Source: Clostridium sp. CAG:793 | GTDB taxonomy: Bacteria; Bacillota; Clostridia; TANB77; CAG-508 | Direction of reading: 5' to 3' | NCBI GenBank assembly: GCA_000433915.1 | Contig: HF993636.1 | Span: forward strand, 5,480-69,479 | DNA: 64,000 bases | Shown here: one piece after another, positions 17,657 to 26,193 of the stretch | Layout of the letters: the number at the start of each line of letters is the position of its first letter | How positions within the stretch are numbered: position 1 is the first letter of the stretch | Made by a program: the position numbers and the translations under genes | Notes under the pieces: generated by a model | Told to the model about the DNA's origin: nothing | What the model saw: only the letters and a program-made list of their open reading frames with translations | Database searches by the model: none

Positions 17657-18166
17657 TTATACTAAAATTATTACTATTGCTAGTCCTATTGTTGCTCCCA
17701 AGGTTTTGTATAATTTTTCATTTTTCTTTCTTTCCATTTGTGCATCTTCAATTTTATTTTCTAGAAATTTCATTGTTAATCTTATTTCATTAACTTGTCC
17801 ATCCAAATCCATTTGTCCTAGCATTTTTGCTAGTCCTTTTATTGTGTCTTTATCTCCTTTATTTAGCTTTGTTTCTGATTCATCTATTGCTTTTTCCCAT
17901 GCTTCACCTGCAGACATTATTTGCATATTGTCTGATGCACTTTTAAATATATTTCCTATACTTGATATACATTTTTCCGATATTTCTTTAAAAACATCTG
18001 GAATCGGTTCATATGTAAATTTTATTTTTTCTTCAAATATGTTTAAAGCATTTAACATTTCTTTTAATTCTTTTTCTCTTGTTATATATTTTCTTGATAT
18101 AGTAATTCCGCATGCTGTGGACAAGCAAAATATCCCAGATAAAATAATAAATTTTATAATTATCAT
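17657..18166 (-). CDS. spoIIIAB: Stage III sporulation protein AB
   Basis: A 169-aa protein with one helix at each end and a central cytoplasmic alpha-helical domain, resembling GspF-type platform proteins. Family markers are YITREKELKEMLNALNIFEEKIKF near the N-terminus and NEKLYKTLGATIGLAIVIILV at the C-terminus. It is the membrane partner of the SpoIIIAA ATPase and the second gene of the operon. Confidence 0.9.
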   Translation of the reverse strand: MIIIKFIILSGIFCLSTACGITISRKYITREKELKEMLNALNIFEEKIKFTYEPIPDVFKEISEKCISSIGNIFKSASDNMQIMSAGEAWEKAIDESETKLNKGDKDTIKGLAKMLGQMDLDGQVNEIRLTMKFLENKIEDAQMERKKNEKLYKTLGATIGLAIVIILV

Positions 18167-18220
18167 TATTTTTTTCCTCTTTTCTTTTGTATATAAAAAA
18201 TATATTCATTTGTTCTATTC

Positions 18221-19126
18221 TTATGACAAGATTTCATCGCCTGATTTATACACGTTTTTATCTAAAGTATATAATTTCTTCATTATTCCTCTTTTTTCTA
18301 AGAAAATTATCTTTTTAAATACTTTTTCTTCATACAATTTGCTTAAATTTTTATTCATTCTTAATTCATTTATATCTCCACCATGTGCTGTAAATATTCC
18401 TTTTACTCCTGAACAGATTCCATAATTTATAGCATCTATATCTTCTTCCGTTCCAATCTCATCTGCACATATTACCTGTGGAGCCATTGTTCTTACAGCA
18501 ATTTTCATTCCCAAGTTTTTCGTTACATTTTCCATTACATCTGTTCTTATCCCTAAATCATTTTGTGGGATTCCTTTGTACATTGCTGCAATCTCTCCTC
18601 TTTCATCAATTACTGATACTGTATATCCTGAATTACTAATATTTCTTATCAAATCTCTTAGTAAAGTTGTCTTTCCTGAGCCTGGAGGTGATACAATTAA
18701 AGTATTGTTTACATTCCCATTTTCAATTATTTCTGGCAAAATTACATCACTTACTCCTATTATTTCTTTAGCTATTCTTATATTTAATGATGACACATAG
18801 TTTATATTGTTTATTTGCTTGTCCTTCATTGCAAAGTTTCCTGTAATTCCAACTCTATGACCACCTTGTAATGTTATAAATCCACTACATATTTGACTTT
18901 GATATGTATATATGGAATTTTCGCAAAATATTTGCAATGCTCCTAATACCTCTCTTTGACTTGGTATATAATCTGTTATTATTTCTTCATCTATATTTTT
19001 TAAAATTATTGGTCTTTGTGCTCTAATGCGTATTTCTTCTATCTTATCAGGATTTACCACTATCGATATGTTTCTAGGTAATACTCGTAATATCGTTTCT
19101 AAATTGTTTATCATCTTTTCCTCCAA
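18221..19126 (-). CDS. spoIIIAA: Stage III sporulation protein AA, secretion-type ATPase
   Basis: A cytoplasmic ATPase of the mother cell that powers the SpoIIIA-Q channel. The 301-aa protein has Walker A PPGSGKTTLLRDLIRN, Walker B VICADEIG, and the family motifs SVIDERGEIAAM and FTAHGGD. The N-terminal domain contains GGHRVGITG. It is first in the operon and its ATG is preceded by TGGAGGAAAAG. A SigE-like -10 lies about 15 bases upstream of the ribosome site. Confidence 0.94.
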   Translation of the reverse strand: MEEKMINNLETILRVLPRNISIVVNPDKIEEIRIRAQRPIILKNIDEEIITDYIPSQREVLGALQIFCENSIYTYQSQICSGFITLQGGHRVGITGNFAMKDKQINNINYVSSLNIRIAKEIIGVSDVILPEIIENGNVNNTLIVSPPGSGKTTLLRDLIRNISNSGYTVSVIDERGEIAAMYKGIPQNDLGIRTDVMENVTKNLGMKIAVRTMAPQVICADEIGTEEDIDAINYGICSGVKGIFTAHGGDINELRMNKNLSKLYEEKVFKKIIFLEKRGIMKKLYTLDKNVYKSGDEILS

Positions 19127-19137
19127 TCTTTATATAG

Positions 19138-19145
19138 TATATATG
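19138..19145 (-). promoter_or_regulatory. Possible SigE -10 element of the spoIIIA operon
   Basis: The minus strand reads GCATATATA just upstream of spoIIIAA, close to the SigE -10 consensus. I could not see a convincing -35. spoIIIA is a known SigE operon in spore formers. Confidence 0.35.
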
Positions 19146-19211
19146 CTCTTTTTTCTATTTTTAGAAATGTTTTTGCAAAATAAATGTTTTCCAAGTTTAT
19201 TTAATGAAAAA

Positions 19212-19237
19212 AGAGTTAGAAATTTCTTTCTAACTCT
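19212..19237 (-). terminator. Terminator of yebC
   Basis: An 11-bp perfect stem AGAGTTAGAAA (19212-19222 with 19227-19237) with a 4-base loop, followed on the minus strand by TTTTTT, about 20 bases after the yebC stop. Confidence 0.85.
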
Positions 19238-19256
19238 TCTTGTATTATTTATTCTA

Positions 19257-19985
19257 TTATTGTTCTTCCCAGTTATGATATACATTCATTACATCATCTA
19301 GGTCTTCAAGATTGTCAACTAATCTTTGCATTTTTTCTGAACCTGTTTCATCAAGTACAACTGTTGTTGTTGGAACCATTTGGACTTCTGCTTCAACAAA
19401 TTCAAGTCCTGCATTTTCTAAAGCTTCTCTTACTGCTGAGAAATCTGATGGCTCGGTTGTTACTTCATAGCATTCTTCATCTGACTTAACATCCTCTGCA
19501 CCATTTTCTAATGCTAACATCATTATATCGTCTTCTGTCATATCTGTTGTTGACTTGTCTATTACGATTACACCTTTTTTATTGAACATGTATGATACAC
19601 ATCCACTTGTTCCAAGGTTTCCTCCTGCTTTATCAAATATGTGACGAACATCTGCTGCTGTTCTATTTTTGTTATCTGTACTTGCTTCAACTATTAATGC
19701 TACACCACATGGTCCATATCCTTCATAAGTCATTTCTTCATATGTTTTATTGCTTCCTTCTCCAGAAGCTTTCTTTATAGCATTGCTTATTGTGTCATTA
19801 GGCATATTATTAGCTTTGCATTTTGCAATAACGTCTTTTAATTTAGAGTTACTTGTCGGATCAGGTCCACCAGCTTTCACTGCTAATAGTATTTCTCTTC
19901 CTAATTTAGTGAACACTTTTCCTCTTGCTGCGTCTGCTTTTCCTTTTTTGGCTTGAATATTGTGCCATTTGCTGTGTCCTGACAT
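19257..19985 (-). CDS. yebC: YebC/PmpR-family translation/transcription regulator
   Basis: A 242-aa protein with the invariant start MSGHSKWHNIQAKKGKADAARGK, of which SGHSKWHNI is the signature. It also has DTISNAIKKASGEG and NRTAADVRHIFDKAGGNLG. YebC proteins have been described as DNA-binding regulators and more recently as ribosome-associated factors that relieve stalling at proline stretches. Ribosome site AAAGGAGGAAAG. A hairpin terminator follows. Confidence 0.93.
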   Translation of the reverse strand: MSGHSKWHNIQAKKGKADAARGKVFTKLGREILLAVKAGGPDPTSNSKLKDVIAKCKANNMPNDTISNAIKKASGEGSNKTYEEMTYEGYGPCGVALIVEASTDNKNRTAADVRHIFDKAGGNLGTSGCVSYMFNKKGVIVIDKSTTDMTEDDIMMLALENGAEDVKSDEECYEVTTEPSDFSAVREALENAGLEFVEAEVQMVPTTTVVLDETGSEKMQRLVDNLEDLDDVMNVYHNWEEQ

Positions 19986-20212
19986 CTTTCTTTCCTCCTT
20001 TTTATTTTTTGCAATATTTCAAGTTTTTATCCTCTACTTATAATTACATTTTCTATTGTATCACATTATTTCTTATTTGTGTAGTGTTTTTCTATATTAT
20101 CCATTAAAAACTGCCTTCTTTTTGACAATCATACTCATATTACATCTCAAATTGGTATAATTGTTAAACTTTGTAACTAGATAAAAAACATTTATTCCTT
20201 TTAAAAATTTTA

Positions 20213-20241
20213 TTGCATTTTTATTTTCATTATGATAATAT
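20213..20241 (+). promoter_or_regulatory. Promoter of the receiver-like gene
   Basis: TTGCAT (20213-20218), 17-base spacer, TAATAT (20236-20241) on the plus strand, 30 bases before the start codon. Confidence 0.5.
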
Positions 20242-20270
20242 TTTTTTAGTTTTATTTAAAGGAGTAATAT

Positions 20271-20693
20271 ATGAAAATTTTAATGGTAGAAGATTCTGTA
20301 AATAAATATCTAGCTGTAAAGCATGCTATTAATCCTGACTTGGATTCTCTTGATGATTATGGTGATTTAACATCTTGTATGGGTGCTCTTAAATCTAAAA
20401 TTAATAATTCACCTCAAAATCCTTATGATGTACTTATATGTGATATGAATTTTCCTATTGCATCTGGTAGACTTCCTCATAGAAATTGTGGACTTGAAAT
20501 GTTAGAGCAATTACAACTTAGAGGAATTACTTTCCCATCAATAGTTTTGTATTCAATGGATCCGCTTACTTTGACTGATGATTTTAAGAAACTTGGTGTT
20601 TCTAAAGTCGTTCAATATACTAATGATGAAAATTTAGTTCCTGTTATTGATGATATTAGAGCTTCGTTAGAACGTGATGAACTTGAATTATAA
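20271..20693 (+). CDS. Stand-alone receiver-like (response-regulator) protein
   Basis: A 140-aa protein with a CheY-like layout: the acidic pair E7-D8 in MKILMVEDS, a probable phospho-acceptor D58 in VLICDMNFP, and the beta4 strand SIVLYS. The usual C-terminal Lys-Pro is replaced by SKVVQYT. An insertion of about 10 residues (ASGRLPHRNC) follows beta3. No output domain and no kinase gene are nearby. Start ATG with AAAGGAGTAATAT. It is a single-gene unit with its own promoter and terminator. It may act by protein-protein contact. Its function is unknown. Confidence 0.75.
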   Translation: MKILMVEDSVNKYLAVKHAINPDLDSLDDYGDLTSCMGALKSKINNSPQNPYDVLICDMNFPIASGRLPHRNCGLEMLEQLQLRGITFPSIVLYSMDPLTLTDDFKKLGVSKVVQYTNDENLVPVIDDIRASLERDELEL

Positions 20694-20700
20694 ATAAAAA

Positions 20701-20737
20701 AAATACCATAAGCTATTATATATAACTTATGGTATTT
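20701..20737. terminator. Shared bidirectional terminator
   Basis: A 12-bp stem AAATACCATAAG (20701-20712 with 20726-20737) between the convergent receiver-like gene and the DUF378 gene, with T-runs on both strands. Confidence 0.85.
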
Positions 20738-20739
20738 TT

Positions 20740-20934
20740 TTAATCTTCAACTTTAGCAAAAAATCTTATTGACCATAAACCAGCTATTCCTACTAGTGTA
20801 TAGATGATTCTACTTATGACGCTCATTGTTCCAAATATCATTGCAACTAGGTCAAAATTAAATAATCCTATTAACCCCCAGTTTATTGCGCCAATAATGA
20901 CTAATACTAGTGCGATGTAGTCTATTACTTTCAT
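20740..20934 (-). CDS. DUF378 (YuzA-like) small membrane protein
   Basis: A 64-aa protein with two helices (YIALVLVIIGAINWGLIGLF and IIYTLVGIAGLWSI), matching the DUF378 pattern GAINWGLiGlf. Function unknown in the family. Its stop lies at the edge of a shared terminator. Ribosome site AAAGGAGCAAAAAA. Confidence 0.85.
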   Translation of the reverse strand: MKVIDYIALVLVIIGAINWGLIGLFNFDLVAMIFGTMSVISRIIYTLVGIAGLWSIRFFAKVED

Positions 20935-21010
20935 TTTTTTGCTCCTTTTTGTTATGAAATCTATTATAAGATTTCATTATTTATTATAGTCATTTTTCGA
21001 TTTTTTATGC

Positions 21011-21050
21011 AAAAAAATTTATCTTCTAAAATTAGAAAATAAATTTTTTT
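21011..21050 (-). terminator. Terminator of galE
   Basis: A long A/T-rich imperfect stem: AAAAAAATTTAT (21011-21022) pairs with ATAAATTTTTTT (21039-21050), and inner TTCTA pairs with TAGAA. It lies just after the galE stop. Confidence 0.7.
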
Positions 21051-21057
21051 AATTTTT

Positions 21058-22059
21058 TTATATATTATTTTGTGTAAATTTCCATGAATCTCTACACATA
21101 TCTTCTAGGCTCTTTTCAGCTTTCCATCCAAGTACAGTTTCTGCTTTAGTTGGATCTGCATAGCATTCTGCAATATCTCCAGGTCTTCTTGGTGTTATCT
21201 CATATTTTATGTTTACTCCTGTTGCTGATTCAAAATTTTTTACTATATCTAATACAGAATATCCTTTTCCTGTTCCTAAATTATATGCTTCAACTCCTGT
21301 CATTTTTTCAGCTCTTTCAATAGCTTTTATGTGTCCTTTAGCAAGATCTACAACATGGATATAATCTCTTACTCCAGTTCCATCTGGTGTTGGATAGTCA
21401 TTTCCAAATACGCGTAAGTGATCTAATTTTCCAAGTGCTACTTGATTTATATATGGCATTAGATTGTTTGGAATTCCATTAGGTGCTTCTCCAATAAGTC
21501 CGCTTTCATGAGCTCCTATTGGGTTAAAGTATCTTAGTAATACTATGCTCCATGAATTATCTGAAACATATATATCACTTAGAATTTGCTCTATCATTAC
21601 TTTAGTTTGTCCATAAGGATTTGTTGCCGATTTAGGGAAATCTTCTTTTATTGGAACACTTGCTGGATCTCCATAAACAGTTGCTGATGAGCTAAATACT
21701 ATCTTTTTAACATTGTGTTTTCTCATGCAATCAACTAGACTTAATGTTCCATTTAAGTTATTTTCATAATATTCAATTGGTTTTGCTACTGATTCTCCTA
21801 CTGCTTTAAGTGCTGCAAAATGTATTACAGCTTGTATATCTGGATTTTCGTCAAATACTTTATTTAATTCTTCTTTATTTACAATATCTACTTTGTAAAA
21901 TTTAAAATCTTTTCCGGTTATTTTTTTTATTGCTTCTAATGCTTCCGGTTTGCTATTTACAAAGTTATCTACAATTATTACATCATATCCTGCATTTAAT
22001 AATTCAACTACTGTATGTGAGCCTATAAATCCTGCTCCACCTGTTACTAATATTGACAT
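21058..22059 (-). CDS. galE: UDP-glucose 4-epimerase
   Basis: Interconverts UDP-glucose and UDP-galactose with bound NAD. The 333-aa SDR protein has the Rossmann motif TGGAGFIGSHTVVELL, the catalytic motif YGQTK in NPYGQTKVMIEQ, and SSSATVYGDP. The start at 22057-22059 was chosen because AAAGGAAATAAAAAT precedes it; 13 codons upstream in the open frame are probably untranslated. It likely supplies UDP-galactose for the surface polysaccharides made from the locus at 45-60 kb. Confidence 0.94.
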   Translation of the reverse strand: MSILVTGGAGFIGSHTVVELLNAGYDVIIVDNFVNSKPEALEAIKKITGKDFKFYKVDIVNKEELNKVFDENPDIQAVIHFAALKAVGESVAKPIEYYENNLNGTLSLVDCMRKHNVKKIVFSSSATVYGDPASVPIKEDFPKSATNPYGQTKVMIEQILSDIYVSDNSWSIVLLRYFNPIGAHESGLIGEAPNGIPNNLMPYINQVALGKLDHLRVFGNDYPTPDGTGVRDYIHVVDLAKGHIKAIERAEKMTGVEAYNLGTGKGYSVLDIVKNFESATGVNIKYEITPRRPGDIAECYADPTKAETVLGWKAEKSLEDMCRDSWKFTQNNI

Positions 22060-22127
22060 ATTTTTATTTCCTTTCTTATTTTTGTTATATAATATCACAA
22101 TTAGTAAATAATTTAAATATTTATAGT

Positions 22128-23066
22128 CTATTTTACATATAATTTTTCTTTTATTATATCTTTTATTGATTCTGAGTCAATGTGAAAATAGCTCATCAAG
22201 TTTTCTGGTTTGCCTGATTTTCCAAATGTATCATGTATTCCTAATCTTTCTAATTTCTTTGGATATCTGTCAGTCAAAACTTCGCTTATTGCACTTCCTA
22301 ATCCACCTATTATATTGTGATCCTCAACTGATATTAGTATACTTGTTTCACGTGCACATTTTTCAATTAATTCTGCATCTATTGGTTTAATTGTATGAAT
22401 ATCTACAACTCTAATATCTAAACCTTCTTCTTTCAATTCTTCTTGAGCTTGTAATGCTTCTGTTACTGTAACGCCTGTTGCAAATACTGTTGCATCTGTT
22501 CCTTTTCCAATCTGTATTCCATTGCCAATCTTAAATTTTTGATCTTCAGTATATATTATTGGAGTCTTTAGTCTGCTAAGTCTTAAATATACAGGTCCAT
22601 TATATTCTGCAATTTCTTTTACTAATGCTCTTGTTTCTGTATCATCACTTGTAGATATTACTGTCATATTAGGAAGACCTCTCATTAAATTAATATCTTC
22701 TAGCATTTGATGAGTTGCTCCATCTTCTCCAACAGTTATTCCAGCATGAGTTCCACATATTTTTACATTTTGATTTGCATACGCAACACTTATACGAATT
22801 TGGTCATAACATCTTCCAGTTGCAAACACTGCAAATGAAGCAGCAAATGGAATTTTTCCACAACTTGCAAGTCCTGCTGCAGTACTTATCATGTCCGCTT
22901 CTGAAATTCCCATTTCGATAAATCTTTTTGGATTTTTCTCTTTAAAATATGATGTTTTAGTTGACGTATCTAAATCGGCATCTAATACTACAATTTTTTC
23001 ATCTTTTAATTCTGCTAAAGCTTTTCCAAAACTTTCTCTAGTAGCAATTTTTTTTATTTCTTCCAT
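22128..23066 (-). CDS. Transketolase, C-terminal subunit
   Basis: A 312-aa protein corresponding to the pyrimidine-binding and C-terminal domains of transketolase. Conserved pieces are GISEADMISTAAGLASCGKIPFAASFAVF (a window of the Pyr domain), THAGITVGEDGATHQ and SVEDHNIIGGLGSAI. Two-subunit transketolases are common in Clostridia, so the split is normal. The N-terminal subunit gene is 20 bases upstream in the same operon. Non-oxidative pentose phosphate pathway. Confidence 0.93.
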   Translation of the reverse strand: MEEIKKIATRESFGKALAELKDEKIVVLDADLDTSTKTSYFKEKNPKRFIEMGISEADMISTAAGLASCGKIPFAASFAVFATGRCYDQIRISVAYANQNVKICGTHAGITVGEDGATHQMLEDINLMRGLPNMTVISTSDDTETRALVKEIAEYNGPVYLRLSRLKTPIIYTEDQKFKIGNGIQIGKGTDATVFATGVTVTEALQAQEELKEEGLDIRVVDIHTIKPIDAELIEKCARETSILISVEDHNIIGGLGSAISEVLTDRYPKKLERLGIHDTFGKSGKPENLMSYFHIDSESIKDIIKEKLYVK

Positions 23067-23086
23067 ATTTATTCCTCTCTTTTATA

Positions 23087-23923
23087 TTAATCTTTTGTCT
23101 TACTTAGTTCTTCTAATGCTTTTTTATAATCTTCATCTGATAAAGATTTTCCATGCCATTCATTGTTATTTTCCATGAAAGAAACACCTTTTCCTTTTAT
23201 TGTCTTGGCTATTATTACAGATGGCATTCCTTTAGTTCTTTCTGCTATTGAAAATGCTTGCATTATTGACTCTATGTTGTTTCCGTCTATTACTATTGTA
23301 TTAAATCCGAAACTTCTAAATTTTTGTTCTATACTTTCATGATTTAATGATTTTATTTCTTCTGTTTTTCCTGTTAATTGTAATCCATTGCAATCTATAA
23401 TTGCACATATATTGTCTAATTCATACTGGCTTGAAGTCATTGCCGCTTCCCACACTTGACCTTCTTCAAGTTCTCCATCTCCCATTAAACAATATACTCT
23501 AAATCCTTGTTTATCAATTTTTGATGCAATGGCCATTCCATTTGCAGCTGACAATCCTTGCCCTAATGAACCTGTTGTCATATCCACTCCTGGCACTTTA
23601 TTCATATCTGGATGGCCTTGCAATGGGCTATCTATATGTCTAAATGTTATTAAGTCTTCTTTTGGAAAATATCCTCTTTCAGCTAATGTTGCATATAAAG
23701 CTTCTGATGCATGGCCTTTTGATAATACAAATCTATCTCTTGATTCTGCTTTTGGGTTTTGTGGGTCTATATTCATTTCATTAAAATATAATACTGCCAA
23801 TATGTCTGCACATGAAAGTGAACTTCCTATATGTCCTGATTTTCCATAATATACTTCTTGTAATAAATCTATTCTAATTTTTCTTGCTTTTTCTGCAAGT
23901 GCTTCTACTTTTGTTATTTTCAT
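23087..23923 (-). CDS. Transketolase, N-terminal (TPP-binding) subunit
   Basis: A 278-aa protein with the transketolase start GKSGHIGSSLSCADILAVLYF, the GSLGQGLSAANGMA loop, and the thiamine pyrophosphate motif MGDGELEEGQVWEA with NLxxI (DNICAIIDCNGLQ). It pairs with the downstream C-terminal subunit to make a complete enzyme. Ribosome site AAAGGGAAAAATA. Confidence 0.93.
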   Translation of the reverse strand: MKITKVEALAEKARKIRIDLLQEVYYGKSGHIGSSLSCADILAVLYFNEMNIDPQNPKAESRDRFVLSKGHASEALYATLAERGYFPKEDLITFRHIDSPLQGHPDMNKVPGVDMTTGSLGQGLSAANGMAIASKIDKQGFRVYCLMGDGELEEGQVWEAAMTSSQYELDNICAIIDCNGLQLTGKTEEIKSLNHESIEQKFRSFGFNTIVIDGNNIESIMQAFSIAERTKGMPSVIIAKTIKGKGVSFMENNNEWHGKSLSDEDYKKALEELSKTKD

Positions 23924-23978
23924 TATTTTTCCCTTTCTTTAGATTATATATTTATTTTATACAACCTTTTTGTCCATT

Positions 23979-24881
23979 TTATGTTTTATTTGTTAAATTT
24001 ATTTGATTGTATATCCATTCTGAAATTTGGTTTGCTAAAATTTCTTCTTTTCCTTTATAATTATGATTTGCTTTATCTATGAAATTTATGTCTTTATTTT
24101 TGTTTGTTATTTTTTCATTCATTTTTTTGACTAATTGCTGTGCATCTTGTGTTATTAGCTCTTTGTTATTTCCCCATCTCATGAATAATGGCACTTGTAT
24201 ATTATTTAATTCATTAAATTCATAATTATCATCACTATATCTTGCAAAATCTATTTTGGATTCTTCCATACAATTTAATATCGTTCGTGGCATTATTGGT
24301 GGAAATCCATCTATTGAAACTATTTTATTTCCTTTTTTCTTTTTTTCAAGTAGTTTCAAATAATTTATCACTTTTTTGTAATTATCTCCACACACTACTT
24401 TTAGAAATTGCGGTACATCAACTAGTGATAATAAACTAACTCCTACAATATTTTTCGCTATATCTAAATTATTTTTTACAAACTGATTGTATGAATATAC
24501 GGCTTTGGTTGCTCCTAAACTGTGACCTTGCAAAATTATTTGACTATATCCATTTTCAATCATTGCTTTTATGGCTGCTTCTATGTCTTTGTCACAATCA
24601 TATATGTTTTCTGCTCCTGATCCATAGAAATTCATATAACCCTTTTGAATTAAATCATACGTATTAATTATGTCATGACCTCTATTGTCAAATGTAAAAT
24701 ACGCGATCCCTTGCTTTGTTAACTTTTGTGCTATTACGTCATCTCTATATCTTAAGCAATTACTTGTTATTCCATGAACTGATATCATACAAGTTTTCGT
24801 TTGCTTTTCTTCTGGCATATGTAGTAGTCCTATTAGACTTAATTTATCTGTCGTTTTAAAATAAATCTTTTTTATTTGCAT
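23979..24881 (-). CDS. Alpha/beta hydrolase
   Basis: A 300-aa serine hydrolase fold. The nucleophile elbow is LQGHSLGATKAVY, the oxyanion region SVHGITSNCLRYRD, and a C-terminal catalytic His lies in DKANHNYKGKEE. There is no signal peptide, so it is cytoplasmic. It resembles prolyl-oligopeptidase/esterase-like hydrolases. Substrate unknown. It has the same orientation as the transketolase genes but is separated by 55 bases. Confidence 0.8.
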   Translation of the reverse strand: MQIKKIYFKTTDKLSLIGLLHMPEEKQTKTCMISVHGITSNCLRYRDDVIAQKLTKQGIAYFTFDNRGHDIINTYDLIQKGYMNFYGSGAENIYDCDKDIEAAIKAMIENGYSQIILQGHSLGATKAVYSYNQFVKNNLDIAKNIVGVSLLSLVDVPQFLKVVCGDNYKKVINYLKLLEKKKKGNKIVSIDGFPPIMPRTILNCMEESKIDFARYSDDNYEFNELNNIQVPLFMRWGNNKELITQDAQQLVKKMNEKITNKNKDINFIDKANHNYKGKEEILANQISEWIYNQINLTNKT

Positions 24882-24954
24882 ATTACTCTCCTTAATTTTT
24901 TATATTATATACTATTGCAAATACTTTGTCTATGATATATGAATTATAAAGATT

Positions 24955-25650
24955 TTATTTTTCTGTTAAAACTTCGTTTGCTTTTTCCTTTGTTAAATAA
25001 CCATATTCAATCATTTTGTTTGCAACTTGTTTCTGTCTTTGCTTAGCTAGCTTGCGATTTGCTTTAGGATTATATACACTTGGTGCATTGGGAACTCCTG
25101 CTAGCATTATACATTCTCCATCTGTCATATCGTTTGGCAATTTTCCGAAATATCCTTTGCTTGCTTCTTTCGGAGTATTATATCCGCTTCCATAGTATGC
25201 AGTATTTACATATAACTCTAAAATTTCGTCTTTACTATAATTTTTCTCTATGTCAAATGCCATAAAGATTTCTGCAATTTTTCTTTCGACTTTCTTTTCT
25301 TGTGTAAAATATGTATTTTTAGCAAGTTGCTGCGTTATTGTACTTCCTCCCTCTGCAAAAGACATTGTTCGTATATCATTGAATGTTGCTCGTCCTATTG
25401 CAATTATGTCAATTCCACAATGATTGTAAAATCTATGATCTTCAACTGATATAACAGCTTCAAGATAAATTTTAGGTAATTCTGCAAGTGATGTATAATT
25501 CTTTTTTTCTTTTATTTCTGTAAACTTCTGATCTAATGTTTCTTGCTTTATAGCTTCTTTATACATATTGTAGCCTTTAAATCCCAAAAACATTCCAATA
25601 CTTATTATGACAAACATTGCTATGATTACTAATTTTTTTATTACTTTCAT
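24955..25650 (-). CDS. Monofunctional peptidoglycan glycosyltransferase (GT51)
   Basis: A 231-aa protein with one N-terminal membrane helix (LVIIAMFVIISIGMFLGF) and a GT51 domain. The catalytic Glu is E70 in ISVEDHRFYNHCGID, followed by GGSTITQQLAKNTYF and KIAEIFMAFDIEKNYSKDEILELYVN (shown as two adjoining motifs). It ends after the glycosyltransferase domain without a transpeptidase domain, so it is MtgA-like and not a class A PBP. Polymerises lipid II at the outer face of the membrane. Confidence 0.9.
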   Translation of the reverse strand: MKVIKKLVIIAMFVIISIGMFLGFKGYNMYKEAIKQETLDQKFTEIKEKKNYTSLAELPKIYLEAVISVEDHRFYNHCGIDIIAIGRATFNDIRTMSFAEGGSTITQQLAKNTYFTQEKKVERKIAEIFMAFDIEKNYSKDEILELYVNTAYYGSGYNTPKEASKGYFGKLPNDMTDGECIMLAGVPNAPSVYNPKANRKLAKQRQKQVANKMIEYGYLTKEKANEVLTEK

Positions 25651-25726
25651 AATTGTTACCTATCTTTCTACATTTTTTGTTTATTATCTCATCACAAGAT
25701 GACATTTGCATGACTTTAGGCAACAA

Positions 25727-25760
25727 AAAAACAATCAGATTATATTTTCTGATTGTTTTT
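25727..25760 (-). terminator. Terminator of ssrA
   Basis: Stem AAAAACAATCAGA/TCTGATTGTTTTT (25727-25739 with 25748-25760), followed on the minus strand by more T, immediately after the tmRNA 3' end. Confidence 0.85.
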
Positions 25761-25770
25761 ATATTATATG

Positions 25771-26128
25771 TGGTGGAGATGGTGAGAGTCGAACTCACGT
25801 CCATTAATCTTTCCATTTCAGCTTCTCCGAGTGCAGTCTGCTCTCAATATTTCATTCCGTTATAGTAGAGCAAACAACTCTAACAGAATGTATCCATTTT
25901 AAATACCCTCTATTTTAATGGAAAAAATAGCATTGTTTCCTACTTTAAATCGACGCCTTATATAAAGCAGTAGGCTCTTTGTATAAAACGGCGCTGCAAT
26001 TAGGCAGCGTAAGCTAATTCTTGTCTATCAGCTTTTATTTTTAATTTGCTTTTTTATAGTGGCCGAAGCAACCATCCACTACTCGCTACTGAAACTTCTG
26101 GGTTAATGTCGAAACCATTTACACCCCC
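25771..26128 (-). ncRNA. ssrA: tmRNA (ssrA)
   Basis: A transfer-messenger RNA of about 358 nt that rescues stalled ribosomes. The 5' end GGGGGTGTAAATGGTTTCGA pairs over 7 bp with the 3' acceptor before ATCTCCACCA. The T-arm GAGTTCGACTC is present and CCA is encoded. The tag reading frame at 26003-26032 encodes ADRQELAYAA followed by TAA, with GCT (26030-26032) as the likely resume codon. The tag ends YAA instead of the common LAA. Flanked by a good promoter and terminator. Confidence 0.95.
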
Positions 26129-26139
26129 ATGTACTATTC

Positions 26140-26168
26140 ATTATACTACTAATATATATGAATAGCAA
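26140..26168 (-). promoter_or_regulatory. Promoter of ssrA
   Basis: TTGCTA (26163-26168), 17-base spacer, TATAAT (26140-26145), 11 bases before the tmRNA 5' end. Confidence 0.75.
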
Positions 26169-26193
26169 CTAATTATCTGATTTTTTTATAATA

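Noticed and set aside
22128..23923. Transketolase as a broken gene
   Set aside because: Two-subunit transketolases are common in Clostridia, and each half has its own ribosome site and full domains.
25577..25865. Open frames across the tmRNA region
   Set aside because: They overlap ssrA and its terminator, lack ribosome sites and resemble no protein.
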